Shown: one piece after another, positions 7,618-14,516 of the stretch | Layout: each line of letters starts with the position of its first letter | Position numbering within the stretch: the first letter of the stretch is position 1 | Assembly: GCF_000820845.2 (NCBI RefSeq) | Contig: NZ_CBXV010000008.1 | Location: 480,705-544,704 of the forward strand | Length of the DNA: 64,000 bases | Origin: Pyrinomonas methylaliphatogenes | GTDB lineage: Bacteria > Acidobacteriota > Blastocatellia > Pyrinomonadales > Pyrinomonadaceae | Reading direction: 5' to 3' | Made by a program: the position numbers and the translations under genes | The notes under the pieces: model-generated | Databases searched by the model: none | What the model saw: only the letters and a program-made list of their open reading frames with translations | Told to the model about the DNA's origin: nothing

Positions 7618-8787
7618 TCAACCCGCGCGACGCACGCTCTCCGCAGCAGGCTTCATTTGCAGGCGCTTCAGGTGATCGATCAGACTCGATGCCGCACGCT
7701 TGGAAAGCTCTTCGACGCGGCATCCGAGTACGGCTAGACACTCTTCATCAGCGTCGATCCCCGCCTCACGCGCCAAAGCGCGGATCATGCCGATCTGCTT
7801 CGGCGTCACAAGGTCCGCGATCGTTTTGGCAAACGGGTCTCGAGGGAAATCGCCCGGCTGCGGCCCCGCTCCAACCCGCTCGATCACCTCCGATTCGCGC
7901 TGATAGAGTTCGCGCGCGATGCCGAATTTGATCGCCGCGCGCTTCAAGGCGTCGTGTTCTGCTTTCTTGATCCCGGTTTCGTTCTCCGCCGTTCCGGTCC
8001 CGACGCCTTCACGAGTGACGCCATCGATCGTGATGGCGGCGACGACGGCGACCATATCGCCGATCTGCGTGATCGAACGGACAGCGTGCGACCACGTCGG
8101 CGCCACGCGGTCGAGGATGTCGGCGACCGTGTGCCACTCGACATATTCGACCATGTGGACGTTGCCTTCCGGATCGCGCCATCCCTCGCGCTGCTTGATG
8201 AGCTTCGGATCGATCGGTTGCCGCAGAGCGCGCAGAGTCTGCACGAAAGAGAGCGGCACGACCGTCGCGCCCTGCTCGTCTTGACTCGCTGAAGCCTCAG
8301 CTTGAGCTTCCTCCACGCCCTTTTCCACAATGATCTCTTCTCTCTTCTTCCTCATCTCCGTCTCCTTTTCGTCTTCGTTTTCCGCAGGCGAACTGGGTTC
8401 GCCAGCCCGCCCCCGTTCGAAGCGCGCTTGGCGCTCCTCGGATGCGGTCTCGTTGCTGTCGGGCGCTTGTCCTAGATCGCGCCCCTCGTTTTGAACGCTT
8501 TTCACCTCGGCCTGAGATAAGAGCGCGTGTTTGACGGCGAGGATATGTTCACAGCGGAAGCTCGGATCCTGCGCCGATCGCTCCTCGTACTCAAGACACG
8601 AGCACCGGACCTTCCCACCCTCATCGCGCCAAACCTCATACGAAGTCCGTCGCCCGCGCAAAGAGGGCGTTTGGACGCGAAACCGATCGCCATCGCGCGT
8701 TACCAGCCCCATCGCGACGAGCCCGCGCGCGCGCTTTTCCCGCATGATCGCTTCCCTATCAGCCTTATTTGCCGTCCCTGCCGCCAT
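7618..8787 (-). CDS. SWIM zinc-finger / Rad52-family single-strand annealing protein
   Basis: 389 residues from ATG 8787, chosen because AAAGGAGG sits 9 bases upstream. Residues 50-85 carry a SWIM-type zinc finger: C62-x-C64 ... C79-x-H81. A low-complexity acidic linker (about 90-175) follows. The Rad52/Rad22-type domain covers about 175-300, recognisable from 'GNVHMVEYVEWHTVADILD', 'VAAITIDGV(T)REGVGTG' and 'KKAEHDALKRAAIKFGIAREL'. A C-terminal helical module begins 'LVTPKQIGMIRALAREAGID', as found at the ends of some phage-type recombinases. Rad52-family proteins anneal single-stranded DNA; DdrA of Deinococcus belongs to this family. The SWIM-Rad52 fusion is clear in sequence; a repair or phage-type recombination role is inference. 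Confidence 0.85.
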   Translation of the reverse strand: MAAGTANKADREAIMREKRARGLVAMGLVTRDGDRFRVQTPSLRGRRTSYEVWRDEGGKVRCSCLEYEERSAQDPSFRCEHILAVKHALLSQAEVKSVQNEGRDLGQAPDSNETASEERQARFERGRAGEPSSPAENEDEKETEMRKKREEIIVEKGVEEAQAEASASQDEQGATVVPLSFVQTLRALRQPIDPKLIKQREGWRDPEGNVHMVEYVEWHTVADILDRVAPTWSHAVRSITQIGDMVAVVAAITIDGVTREGVGTGTAENETGIKKAEHDALKRAAIKFGIARELYQRESEVIERVGAGPQPGDFPRDPFAKTIADLVTPKQIGMIRALAREAGIDADEECLAVLGCRVEELSKRAASSLIDHLKRLQMKPAAESVRRAG

Positions 8788-8810
8788 CGTTCCACGCCTC
8801 CTTTCCACTT

Positions 8811-8972
8811 TCAAGCGGCGCGCTCCGTCTCCGAACGCGCCCGTTCGACCATCTCACGCAACCGACGCTCAAGGTCCCCGACGCGCGCTTCCAATTCAGC
8901 GACGCGACGCCCTTGGCGATGAAGCGTCTTGAAGAGGGTATCGAACGTCTCCCAAATGTATTCGTTGCTCAC
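8811..8972 (-). CDS. 53-residue coiled-coil protein
   Basis: A small frame starting with GTG at 8972 and ending at 8811, with GGGAGG 7-12 bases upstream of the start. It begins VSNEYIWETFDTLFKT, then a continuous heptad-like helix (RRVAELEARVGDLERRLREM) rich in R, E and L. It is the first gene of the leftward transcript and its stop lies 23 bp before the SWIM-Rad52 start. The good ribosome site, tight spacing and regular heptads argue that it is real. It may be an oligomerisation or adaptor peptide; no family was recognised. Confidence 0.65.
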   Translation of the reverse strand: MSNEYIWETFDTLFKTLHRQGRRVAELEARVGDLERRLREMVERARSETERAA

Positions 8973-9027
8973 CTTCGCCCTCCCTTCACTTCTACGGACG
9001 ATCCGCCGTCCGTTTCATGCACGAAAC

Positions 9028-9100
9028 AATGTACCACAAATCTCCGGTCGTTGCAAGCGCGAAACTTAATCTTGCAAATGGGAAGAAGGTGTGCTATGTT
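9028..9100. promoter_or_regulatory. Symmetric divergent promoters with inverted-repeat operator
   Basis: The hexamer TTGCAA, itself a palindrome, occurs at 9051-9056 and 9072-9077 inside the perfect inverted repeat TTGCAAG (9051-9057) / CTTGCAA (9071-9077). Rightward: -35 TTGCAA 9072-9077, 17-nt spacer, -10 TATGTT 9095-9100, toward the XRE gene. Leftward: -35 TTGCAA (9056-9051), 17-nt spacer, -10 TACATT (complement of 9028-9033), toward the coiled-coil/Rad52 genes. A second dyad, GTTTC-atgcac-GAAAC (9012-9027), lies just beyond the leftward -10. The layout suggests that one repressor, most simply the XRE protein, controls both directions. Confidence 0.65.
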
Positions 9101-9146
9101 CCCCGACGTGGCGGGAAGAGATCCCGCCGCAAAGGAGGCAACGGAT

Positions 9147-9572
9147 ATGGCGCGATCGACATCGACGAAGAGTTTGATCAACACGCTCGAACTCGGACGG
9201 GCGATCCGACGTAAACGCGAAGAGCTCGGCTTGAGCTTGCGCGATGTGGCCAACGAAACCGGAGTTTCAGCTTCGACCTTGTCGCGGATCGAAAACGGCA
9301 CGGGCAAACCCGATACCGAAAGCATCGCGCGACTCAGCAAATGGTTGAACATGCCGGTCGAGCGCATCATCCTGGGCGAGGGAGCCGCCCCCGTGGTCTA
9401 TTTCCCACAGGAAGCGACGCCCGATATCGTTGAGGCTCATCTGCGCGCGGATCGCAATCTGACGCCGGAGACGGCGCAGGCGCTCGCCGAGCTATTCCGC
9501 GTCGCCTATGCTCAGTTCAGCAACCAAGCGGCGCGAAGCAACGAGCGTCCGTCGCGCAAGCGCAACCGGTGA
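9147..9572 (+). CDS. XRE-family transcriptional repressor (DdrO/ImmR-like)
   Basis: 141 residues from ATG 9147, chosen because AAAGGAGG is at 9131-9138; an upstream in-frame extension to 8769 is unlikely. Residues about 17-75 form an HTH_3 domain ('REELGLSLRDVANETGVSAS', 'TLSRIENGTGKPDTESIARL'). The C-terminal part ('LTPETAQALAELFRVAYAQF') is helical. This size and layout match XRE repressors that are cleaved or inactivated by ImmA/IrrE-type proteins, such as ImmR and DdrO. The next gene encodes an ImmA/IrrE-like protein, which fits. Binding to the inverted repeat at 9051-9077 is a direct prediction. Confidence 0.88.
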   Translation: MARSTSTKSLINTLELGRAIRRKREELGLSLRDVANETGVSASTLSRIENGTGKPDTESIARLSKWLNMPVERIILGEGAAPVVYFPQEATPDIVEAHLRADRNLTPETAQALAELFRVAYAQFSNQAARSNERPSRKRNR

Positions 9573-9693
9573 AGTTGATAGTTTTGAAGAAGCTTGGTCG
9601 CGTCAAACGGGCGCGGCCAGGCTCATAGCGCGTCCCACCCATTTCGTCACACATCGGACCGCGACAGCCTTCGCCGCCCGAGGTCACGTGTCT

Positions 9694-9699
9694 TATAAT
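9694..9699 (+). promoter_or_regulatory. -10 box (TATAAT) only 7 nt before a GTG start; possible leaderless transcript
   Basis: A consensus TATAAT at 9694-9699 is followed by the GTG start of the next gene at 9707, where a transcript from this box would begin. No ribosome-binding site fits between them. The -35 region is weak, and no extended -10 TG is present. Confidence 0.45.
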
Positions 9700-9706
9700 T
9701 TCCCGC

Positions 9707-10339
9707 GTGATAGGGGCAGCTTTACCACCCACGAGCAAGGGCCGATTTTACGAGCTGCGTGCGCTCAGCCTGCGCGAGTTCGCGGGCTTGCGCCATCCCG
9801 AAGAACCGCTCGACCCGTTCGCGCTGGCGCGCTTCGCCAAACTGCTGGTCGTCGATTTCGACCAGATCGAGGGCCTTTCGCCGCAGGCGCGCGCCCATCT
9901 GCTCGGAGAGGGGGCTGAAGCTTGGTCCGGCGGGGCGTGTTCGCGTCCACTTCCGAACGGGTGGCGTTTGATCATCCTGAACCCGACGCACGGCCCGCAG
10001 AGGAACAACGCGACGCTGATGGAGGAGGTCTGTCACGTCTTTCTGGGCCATAAAGCCAATCGCTTGGCGGTCGTCAACGAAAGCAATGGGCAGCAGATCA
10101 TCGCGCGCGATTACAATCCGCAGGATGAGGAAGCGGCCTACGCCGTCGGCGCGGCGGCGCTCGTTCCCTTTGCGGCGCTTCGCCGCTTCGTGCGCGATGG
10201 GCTCTCGATCTCAAGGATCGCGCGCCATTTCAACGTCAGTCGCGAGTTGGTCGAGTATCGTTTGAAGGTCACGCGACTGTGGGCCGAATATCGCGCGCGC
10301 CAAGCGAAGGAGGCCCCGTCTGAACCACAGCCACGCTAG
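9707..10339 (+). CDS. ImmA/IrrE-like protein with altered zinc motif
   Basis: 210 residues from GTG 9707. The region 'NNATLMEEVCHVFLGH' aligns by eye with the HExxH helix of the ImmA/IrrE (DUF955) family, followed about 30 residues later by 'DEEAAYAVGAAALVP', which carries the usual third acidic ligand. The first histidine of HExxH is glutamate here (E-E-V-C-H), while a nearby LGH offers another histidine. Family members cleave XRE repressors after a stress or SOS-like signal. A C-terminal helix-turn-helix-like stretch ('SISRIARHFNVSRELVEYRL') is also family-typical. It lies 134 bp after the XRE gene and 8 bp before the primase gene. Whether it is proteolytic is uncertain given the ligand change. 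Confidence 0.8.
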   Translation: MIGAALPPTSKGRFYELRALSLREFAGLRHPEEPLDPFALARFAKLLVVDFDQIEGLSPQARAHLLGEGAEAWSGGACSRPLPNGWRLIILNPTHGPQRNNATLMEEVCHVFLGHKANRLAVVNESNGQQIIARDYNPQDEEAAYAVGAAALVPFAALRRFVRDGLSISRIARHFNVSRELVEYRLKVTRLWAEYRARQAKEAPSEPQPR

Positions 10340-10347
10340 CCGGAAAC

Positions 10348-11454
10348 ATGGCGCGCCCGAAAGACAACGCGAAGCGATGGCCCGAATTGCGCGATGCCAT
10401 TAAGAGCCGTTTGAATTACAAGGAGTTCTTTCTCCGCTACTGTCCTGCGGCCCGCATCTCAGGCATGCGACTTTACTCGCGCTGCCCGATCCCGTCGCAC
10501 AATCATAGCGGTCTGGGGCGCCCAAGCCTTTCGGTCGATCTCGCGCGCGGCCTCTTTCATTGCTTCTCGCGCGGCGAAGGCGGCGATGCCATCAGGTTTT
10601 ATGAACTCATGCACAACCTCTCATTCGCCGAGGCGGTGCGCGAACTATCGCGCGATCTCGGGCTCAGCGAGCGACAGATGCCGCTCGCCTTTCGCGCCGC
10701 CCCCGATGCCGATTCGGAGGCGCTCGAACCGCTCGACGCTGAGCGGTTGGCAGCGATCTGCGAAACGTTCCTCGCCTTCTGCCGAGAGGAGGAGCAAACG
10801 GCGGGGCTCAATTACCTGATGCGGCGCGGGATCGATCCGGAGACGGCGCAGCGTGCAGGCGTCGTCTATTTTCCGCGTCGCGCATATCGGCGCGTGATGC
10901 AGAGGCTGCGCGAGGCCTTCGCGCTTGAAGAGTTACAGCGAAGCGGCCTTTTCAACAGCCGCGCTCATCTGACCTTCTATCTACATCGGCTGCTCTTTCC
11001 CTTCTACGTCAACCGCCGCCCGCGTTATCTGCAAGCGCGAGCGACGGCCCCTGGAGTTGAGCCGCGCTGGCACAACATGCGCGGCTCGGTTCCGGCGCTC
11101 TACAACGTCGACCTTTTAAACGAGTTGCCATCTGGCGCGCTCATCTACCTCGTCGAAGGTTTCACGGACACTTTGACGCTGCTCACGCATGGGTTTCCCG
11201 CCGTGGGGTTGGTCGGCGCGGGCGGTTTGAAGGAGGAGTGGATCGCTCAACTCGCCCGCTTCCGCGTCGTCGCCGCGTTCGACCCTGACGAAGCGGGCAG
11301 GCGCGCCGCCGCGCGTTATGCGGAGATGTTCCGAGCGCACGGATCGACCTTGGCGCGCATCGAACTACCGCTCGACGTCAATGACTTTTTCCGCCAGCGC
11401 CCATCTGCGGCGCTGGAATTGTCGCTGCTCACCGAAGCGGCGCTGGAGGCGTGA
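10348..11454 (+). CDS. DnaG-type primase-like protein (CHC2 + Toprim), short form
   Basis: 368 residues, starting 8 bp after the ImmA-like stop. A CHC2-like zinc domain lies at about residues 29-90: 'RCPIPSHNHSG' ... 'LFHCFSRGEGGDAIRFYE'. Canonical CHC2 reads CFxCG; here the fourth ligand is Arg (C-F-S-R-G). A core linker is followed by a Toprim domain (about residues 255-345) with the glutamate in 'IYLVEGFTDTLTLL' and the DxD pair in 'VAAFDPDEAGRRAA'. It lacks the C-terminal helicase-binding domain of chromosomal DnaG (about 600 residues), so it looks like an element-type primase. The chromosome should carry a separate dnaG. Replication or repair synthesis for the module is the likely role. 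Confidence 0.85.
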   Translation: MARPKDNAKRWPELRDAIKSRLNYKEFFLRYCPAARISGMRLYSRCPIPSHNHSGLGRPSLSVDLARGLFHCFSRGEGGDAIRFYELMHNLSFAEAVRELSRDLGLSERQMPLAFRAAPDADSEALEPLDAERLAAICETFLAFCREEEQTAGLNYLMRRGIDPETAQRAGVVYFPRRAYRRVMQRLREAFALEELQRSGLFNSRAHLTFYLHRLLFPFYVNRRPRYLQARATAPGVEPRWHNMRGSVPALYNVDLLNELPSGALIYLVEGFTDTLTLLTHGFPAVGLVGAGGLKEEWIAQLARFRVVAAFDPDEAGRRAAARYAEMFRAHGSTLARIELPLDVNDFFRQRPSAALELSLLTEAALEA

Positions 11455-11516
11455 AAGGGTCGCTTGCGGCGCCGCCAAAGAAGCTATAAACTCTCGCCGC
11501 AACGGGATCGGCAAAG

Positions 11517-12803
11517 ATGGCGGAAGAGAATCAAAAATCGGCAACGGCGGAACTAAGCCTCGTCGATAAACTCCGTTTGCTTCTCGACATCACGAAGAAG
11601 ATAAGCCGTTCGCTCGATGTCAACGAAGTGCTCAATCTCGTGATGGACACGCTCGGCTCACTGGTCCACTATGATGCGGCGGGCATCTACATCATCGAGC
11701 GCGACGGGGCGCGCGCGGCGAACGGCGAGATGATCTTTCACGCCGAATCCGTGCGCGGATATGATATCGAAGAGTTGACCGAACTGCGCCTTAAGGCGGG
11801 CGAAGGTTTAGTCGGCTACGTCGTGCAGACTGGAGAACCGGTCATCTCTCCGGACGTGCGAACAGATCCGCGCTACATCAACGCGCGCGAACGGACCCGT
11901 TCGGAGATGGTCGCGCCGATCATCTCGAACGATGAGGTGATCGGGGTCTTCGATCTCGAGAGCGATCAGCCGAACGCCTACACGGAGGATGATCTTCAGG
12001 TCCTGATGCTGCTCGCTTCGCAAGTCGCCATCATCATCGAGAAGGCGATGTTGCATCAGGAGTTGATCAGGAAGCGGCAGCTCGAAGCGCAACTTGAGGT
12101 CGCGCGCCAGGTGCAGCTTGCGCTTCTGCCGTCGAGGCATCCGCAGATCGAGGGCTTCGATATCAGCGCATACAACTTCTCGTCCGAGCATGTTTCCGGC
12201 GACTACTATGATTTCGTCCGCATCTACGACGACCAACTCGGTCTTGTGATCGCCGACGCTTCGGGACGCGGCATGCCGGCGGCGCTTCTCATGGCTTTCC
12301 TGCGCGCTTCGCTCCGCTCCGCGATACATGTCGGCTACGCGCCCAACGTTTCGATGGCGAAGGTCAACTCTCTGCTCTGCGAATCGACCGAGGAGAATCA
12401 GTTCGTGACCGCCTTCTACGGCGTGCTCGATGCGACGAACAAAACGCTCGCCTATGCGAACGCGGGGCACAATCCGCCGTTGCTCCTCGACGTCGATGGT
12501 TCGGCTCGGTTCATCGAGCGCGGCGATTTTCCGCTCGGCATGTTCGACAGCGCGCGCTACTACGAATATTACCTGAGCATCCTGCCGGGCCAGATCTTCG
12601 TGCTCTACACCGACGGGTTGACCGAAGCGACCAACGACGCGGGCGAGGAGTACGGGCGCGAGCGGCTGGCCCAGACAGTGAGCCGTGAACGGGATCGCAA
12701 GGCGCGCGATCTGATCGACGCGATCTACGGCGATGTTCTAGAGTGGACCAACGGGCGCGGCGCTGACGATGACATAACGCTGATCGTCATCAAAGCGCTC
12801 TGA
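11517..12803 (+). CDS. GAF-domain SpoIIE/RsbU-type serine phosphatase
   Basis: 428 residues. A short N-terminal helix is followed by a GAF domain (about residues 15-175; 'VLNLVMDTLGSLVHYDAAGI', 'APIISNDEVIGVFDLESDQ'). A linker 'LEAQLEVARQVQLALLPSRH' leads to a PP2C-like SpoIIE domain (about 215-425) with metal-binding acids in 'SGDYYDFVRI', 'VIADASGRGMPAALLM' and 'RGADDDITLIVI'. Such proteins dephosphorylate anti-anti-sigma (STAS) proteins in partner-switching stress pathways; no STAS or RsbW partner is seen in this window. It is cytosolic, and 12 bp separate it from the rpiB-like gene. Confidence 0.9.
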   Translation: MAEENQKSATAELSLVDKLRLLLDITKKISRSLDVNEVLNLVMDTLGSLVHYDAAGIYIIERDGARAANGEMIFHAESVRGYDIEELTELRLKAGEGLVGYVVQTGEPVISPDVRTDPRYINARERTRSEMVAPIISNDEVIGVFDLESDQPNAYTEDDLQVLMLLASQVAIIIEKAMLHQELIRKRQLEAQLEVARQVQLALLPSRHPQIEGFDISAYNFSSEHVSGDYYDFVRIYDDQLGLVIADASGRGMPAALLMAFLRASLRSAIHVGYAPNVSMAKVNSLLCESTEENQFVTAFYGVLDATNKTLAYANAGHNPPLLLDVDGSARFIERGDFPLGMFDSARYYEYYLSILPGQIFVLYTDGLTEATNDAGEEYGRERLAQTVSRERDRKARDLIDAIYGDVLEWTNGRGADDDITLIVIKAL

Positions 12804-12815
12804 TCGAGATGGCAT

Positions 12816-13538
12816 ATGAACGATAGACGCTCGGTGATGGAACGGATAAGGGGGATGGCTCGCGAAGCGCTCGCCAACGCGCCAGACGAAGCCGACTCGG
12901 CCACCATACGCGACGAATCGGCCAAGAGGATCATCACCGAGGCGGACGTGCGCGATTTGGAAGAGGGCGCGCGATTGCGCATCGCGGCGGATGCGCGCTT
13001 GACGCCGCTGGCGGCGGATATCGTCCGCGAAAAGAGGATCGAACTCGTCCGACGCACGGCGCGGCGCGGGGCTTCCGCGCCGCAGGTGATCGCCATCGGA
13101 GCCGATCACGGGGGATACGAGATGAAGGAGGAACTGAAGAAGTTCCTCATCGAACTGGGCCACCACGTGCGTGACTTCGGCACCGATTCGACCGCCGCGG
13201 TCGATTATCCGGATTTCGCTCACGCTGTGGCGCGCGCCGTCTCGCGTGGTGAAGCGGATCTCGGGATCATCGTCGATGCCGCCGGCATCGGCAGCGCGAT
13301 GGCAGCGAACAAGGTTCCGGGCGTGCGCGCGGCGGCCTGCTATTCGGTCGAGCTGGCGCGCAATTCGCGCGAGCACAATGGAGCGAACGTCCTAACGCTC
13401 GGCAGCCGCACGATCACCAAAGAGCAGATGCGCGAGATCGTGCGCACGTGGCTTTCGACCGAGATCGGCGAAGAGCGCCATCGCCGCCGCGTCGCGAAGA
13501 TCGAAGCGATCGAACGCCAATACGCTAGAACCACTTGA
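12816..13538 (+). CDS. rpiB: RpiB/LacAB-family sugar-phosphate isomerase with N-terminal extension
   Basis: 240 residues, against about 150 for ordinary RpiB. Residues about 1-88 are an added domain including 'RIITEADVRDLEEGARLRIA' and '...LTPLAADIVREKRIELVRR', which resembles extensions on RpiB proteins of bacterial microcompartment loci. The RpiB fold begins at 'VIAIGADHGGYEMKEELKKF' and continues with 'MAANKVPGVRAAACYS' and 'NSREHNGANVLTLGSR'. In E. coli RpiB the catalytic Cys66 lies in 'ICGTG'; here the segment reads 'IVDAAGIGSAM', with no cysteine. The predicted reaction is ribulose-5-phosphate/ribose-5-phosphate or a related aldose-ketose isomerisation, but the active site is altered. 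The next gene encodes a DeoC-type aldolase, 36 bp downstream. Confidence 0.85.
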   Translation: MNDRRSVMERIRGMAREALANAPDEADSATIRDESAKRIITEADVRDLEEGARLRIAADARLTPLAADIVREKRIELVRRTARRGASAPQVIAIGADHGGYEMKEELKKFLIELGHHVRDFGTDSTAAVDYPDFAHAVARAVSRGEADLGIIVDAAGIGSAMAANKVPGVRAAACYSVELARNSREHNGANVLTLGSRTITKEQMREIVRTWLSTEIGEERHRRRVAKIEAIERQYARTT

Positions 13539-13574
13539 GTCAAACTATTGGCTCCCGCAAAGGGTGAATGGGAA

Positions 13575-14480
13575 ATGGTCGTCGCTTACGATGGCGAACT
13601 GGAGAGATTGGTCGAGCAGATAACCGAAGAGATCGTCGCGCGGCTCGAGCGCGAGCGCGGGATCGATCAAGCGGCTCTTTGCAGTTGCACCTCCGAATGC
13701 TTCAACCGCTGCCCCGAAAGGATAAAGCGCGTCGTCGATGCGGGCGCCGCGCGCATCGGGCTGGTTTTGGGCGCGACAGCTTCGGCGCGCGACTGGGCCA
13801 GTCTGATCGATCACACGCTGCTCAAGCCAGAGGCGACGGAATCCGACATCAGACGTTTATGCGAAGAGGCGGCGCGGTATGGTTTCGCTTCCGTATGCGT
13901 CAACCCTTTCTGGGTGAAATCGGCCGCTTGTCTTCTGCGCGGGACGGGCGTCCCTGTCTGCACGGTGATCGGCTTTCCGCTCGGCGCGACGCTGCCTGAC
14001 GTGAAAGCCTACGAGACGCGCCGCGCGATCTTCGATGGCGCGCACGAAGTCGATATGGTGATCAACATCGGCGCGCTCAAATCGGGCGACGATTGCACCG
14101 TCGAGTACGATATCCGCGCGGTCGTCGAAGCCGCGCATGAACACAACGTCCTTTGCAAGGTCATCATCGAAACGGCGCTTCTTTCCGACGAGGAGAAAGT
14201 GCGCGCTTGCCTTGCCGCCAAACGCGCCGGGGCCGATTACGTCAAAACCTCGACCGGCTTTTCGAAAGGGGGCGCAACGGTCGCCGATGTCGCGTTGATG
14301 CGCCAAGTGGTCGGCGAAGAGATGGGCGTCAAAGCTTCGGGCGGCGTCCGCGACCTCAGCCAAGCGCGGCAGATGATCGAAGCCGGAGCGACGCGCATCG
14401 GAGCCAGCGTCGGCGTGAAGATCGTGCAAGAAGCTGGCGGACAGAACTCTTCCTCTCAAGATGCGAAGCCCGCTTATTGA
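13575..14480 (+). CDS. deoC: Deoxyribose-phosphate aldolase with Cys-rich N-terminal extension
   Basis: 301 residues from ATG 13575 (AAAGGGTGA upstream). The aldolase core starts near residue 75 ('[20 protein letters not shown]') and carries the Schiff-base lysine in '[16 protein letters not shown]', the second active-site lysine in 'VKASGGVRD', and '[13 protein letters not shown]'. It cleaves 2-deoxyribose-5-phosphate to glyceraldehyde-3-phosphate and acetaldehyde. The first 70 residues are extra: an amphipathic helix ([15 protein letters not shown]), then C-S-C ... C-x3-C ('[16 protein letters not shown]'). Microcompartment-associated DeoC proteins have comparable extensions, but no shell protein is encoded here. 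It is co-directional with the rpiB-like gene. Confidence 0.9.
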   Translation: MVVAYDGELERLVEQITEEIVARLERERGIDQAALCSCTSECFNRCPERIKRVVDAGAARIGLVLGATASARDWASLIDHTLLKPEATESDIRRLCEEAARYGFASVCVNPFWVKSAACLLRGTGVPVCTVIGFPLGATLPDVKAYETRRAIFDGAHEVDMVINIGALKSGDDCTVEYDIRAVVEAAHEHNVLCKVIIETALLSDEEKVRACLAAKRAGADYVKTSTGFSKGGATVADVALMRQVVGEEMGVKASGGVRDLSQARQMIEAGATRIGASVGVKIVQEAGGQNSSSQDAKPAY

Positions 14481-14516
14481 ACCGCGTCTCTGCTCCAATC
14501 AAGCTCGGATCGAGCC

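Noticed and set aside
7068-11454. Calling the Rad52/primase module a prophage
   Set aside because: No integrase, portal, terminase, lysis or attachment site is visible in the window; kept only as an alternative.
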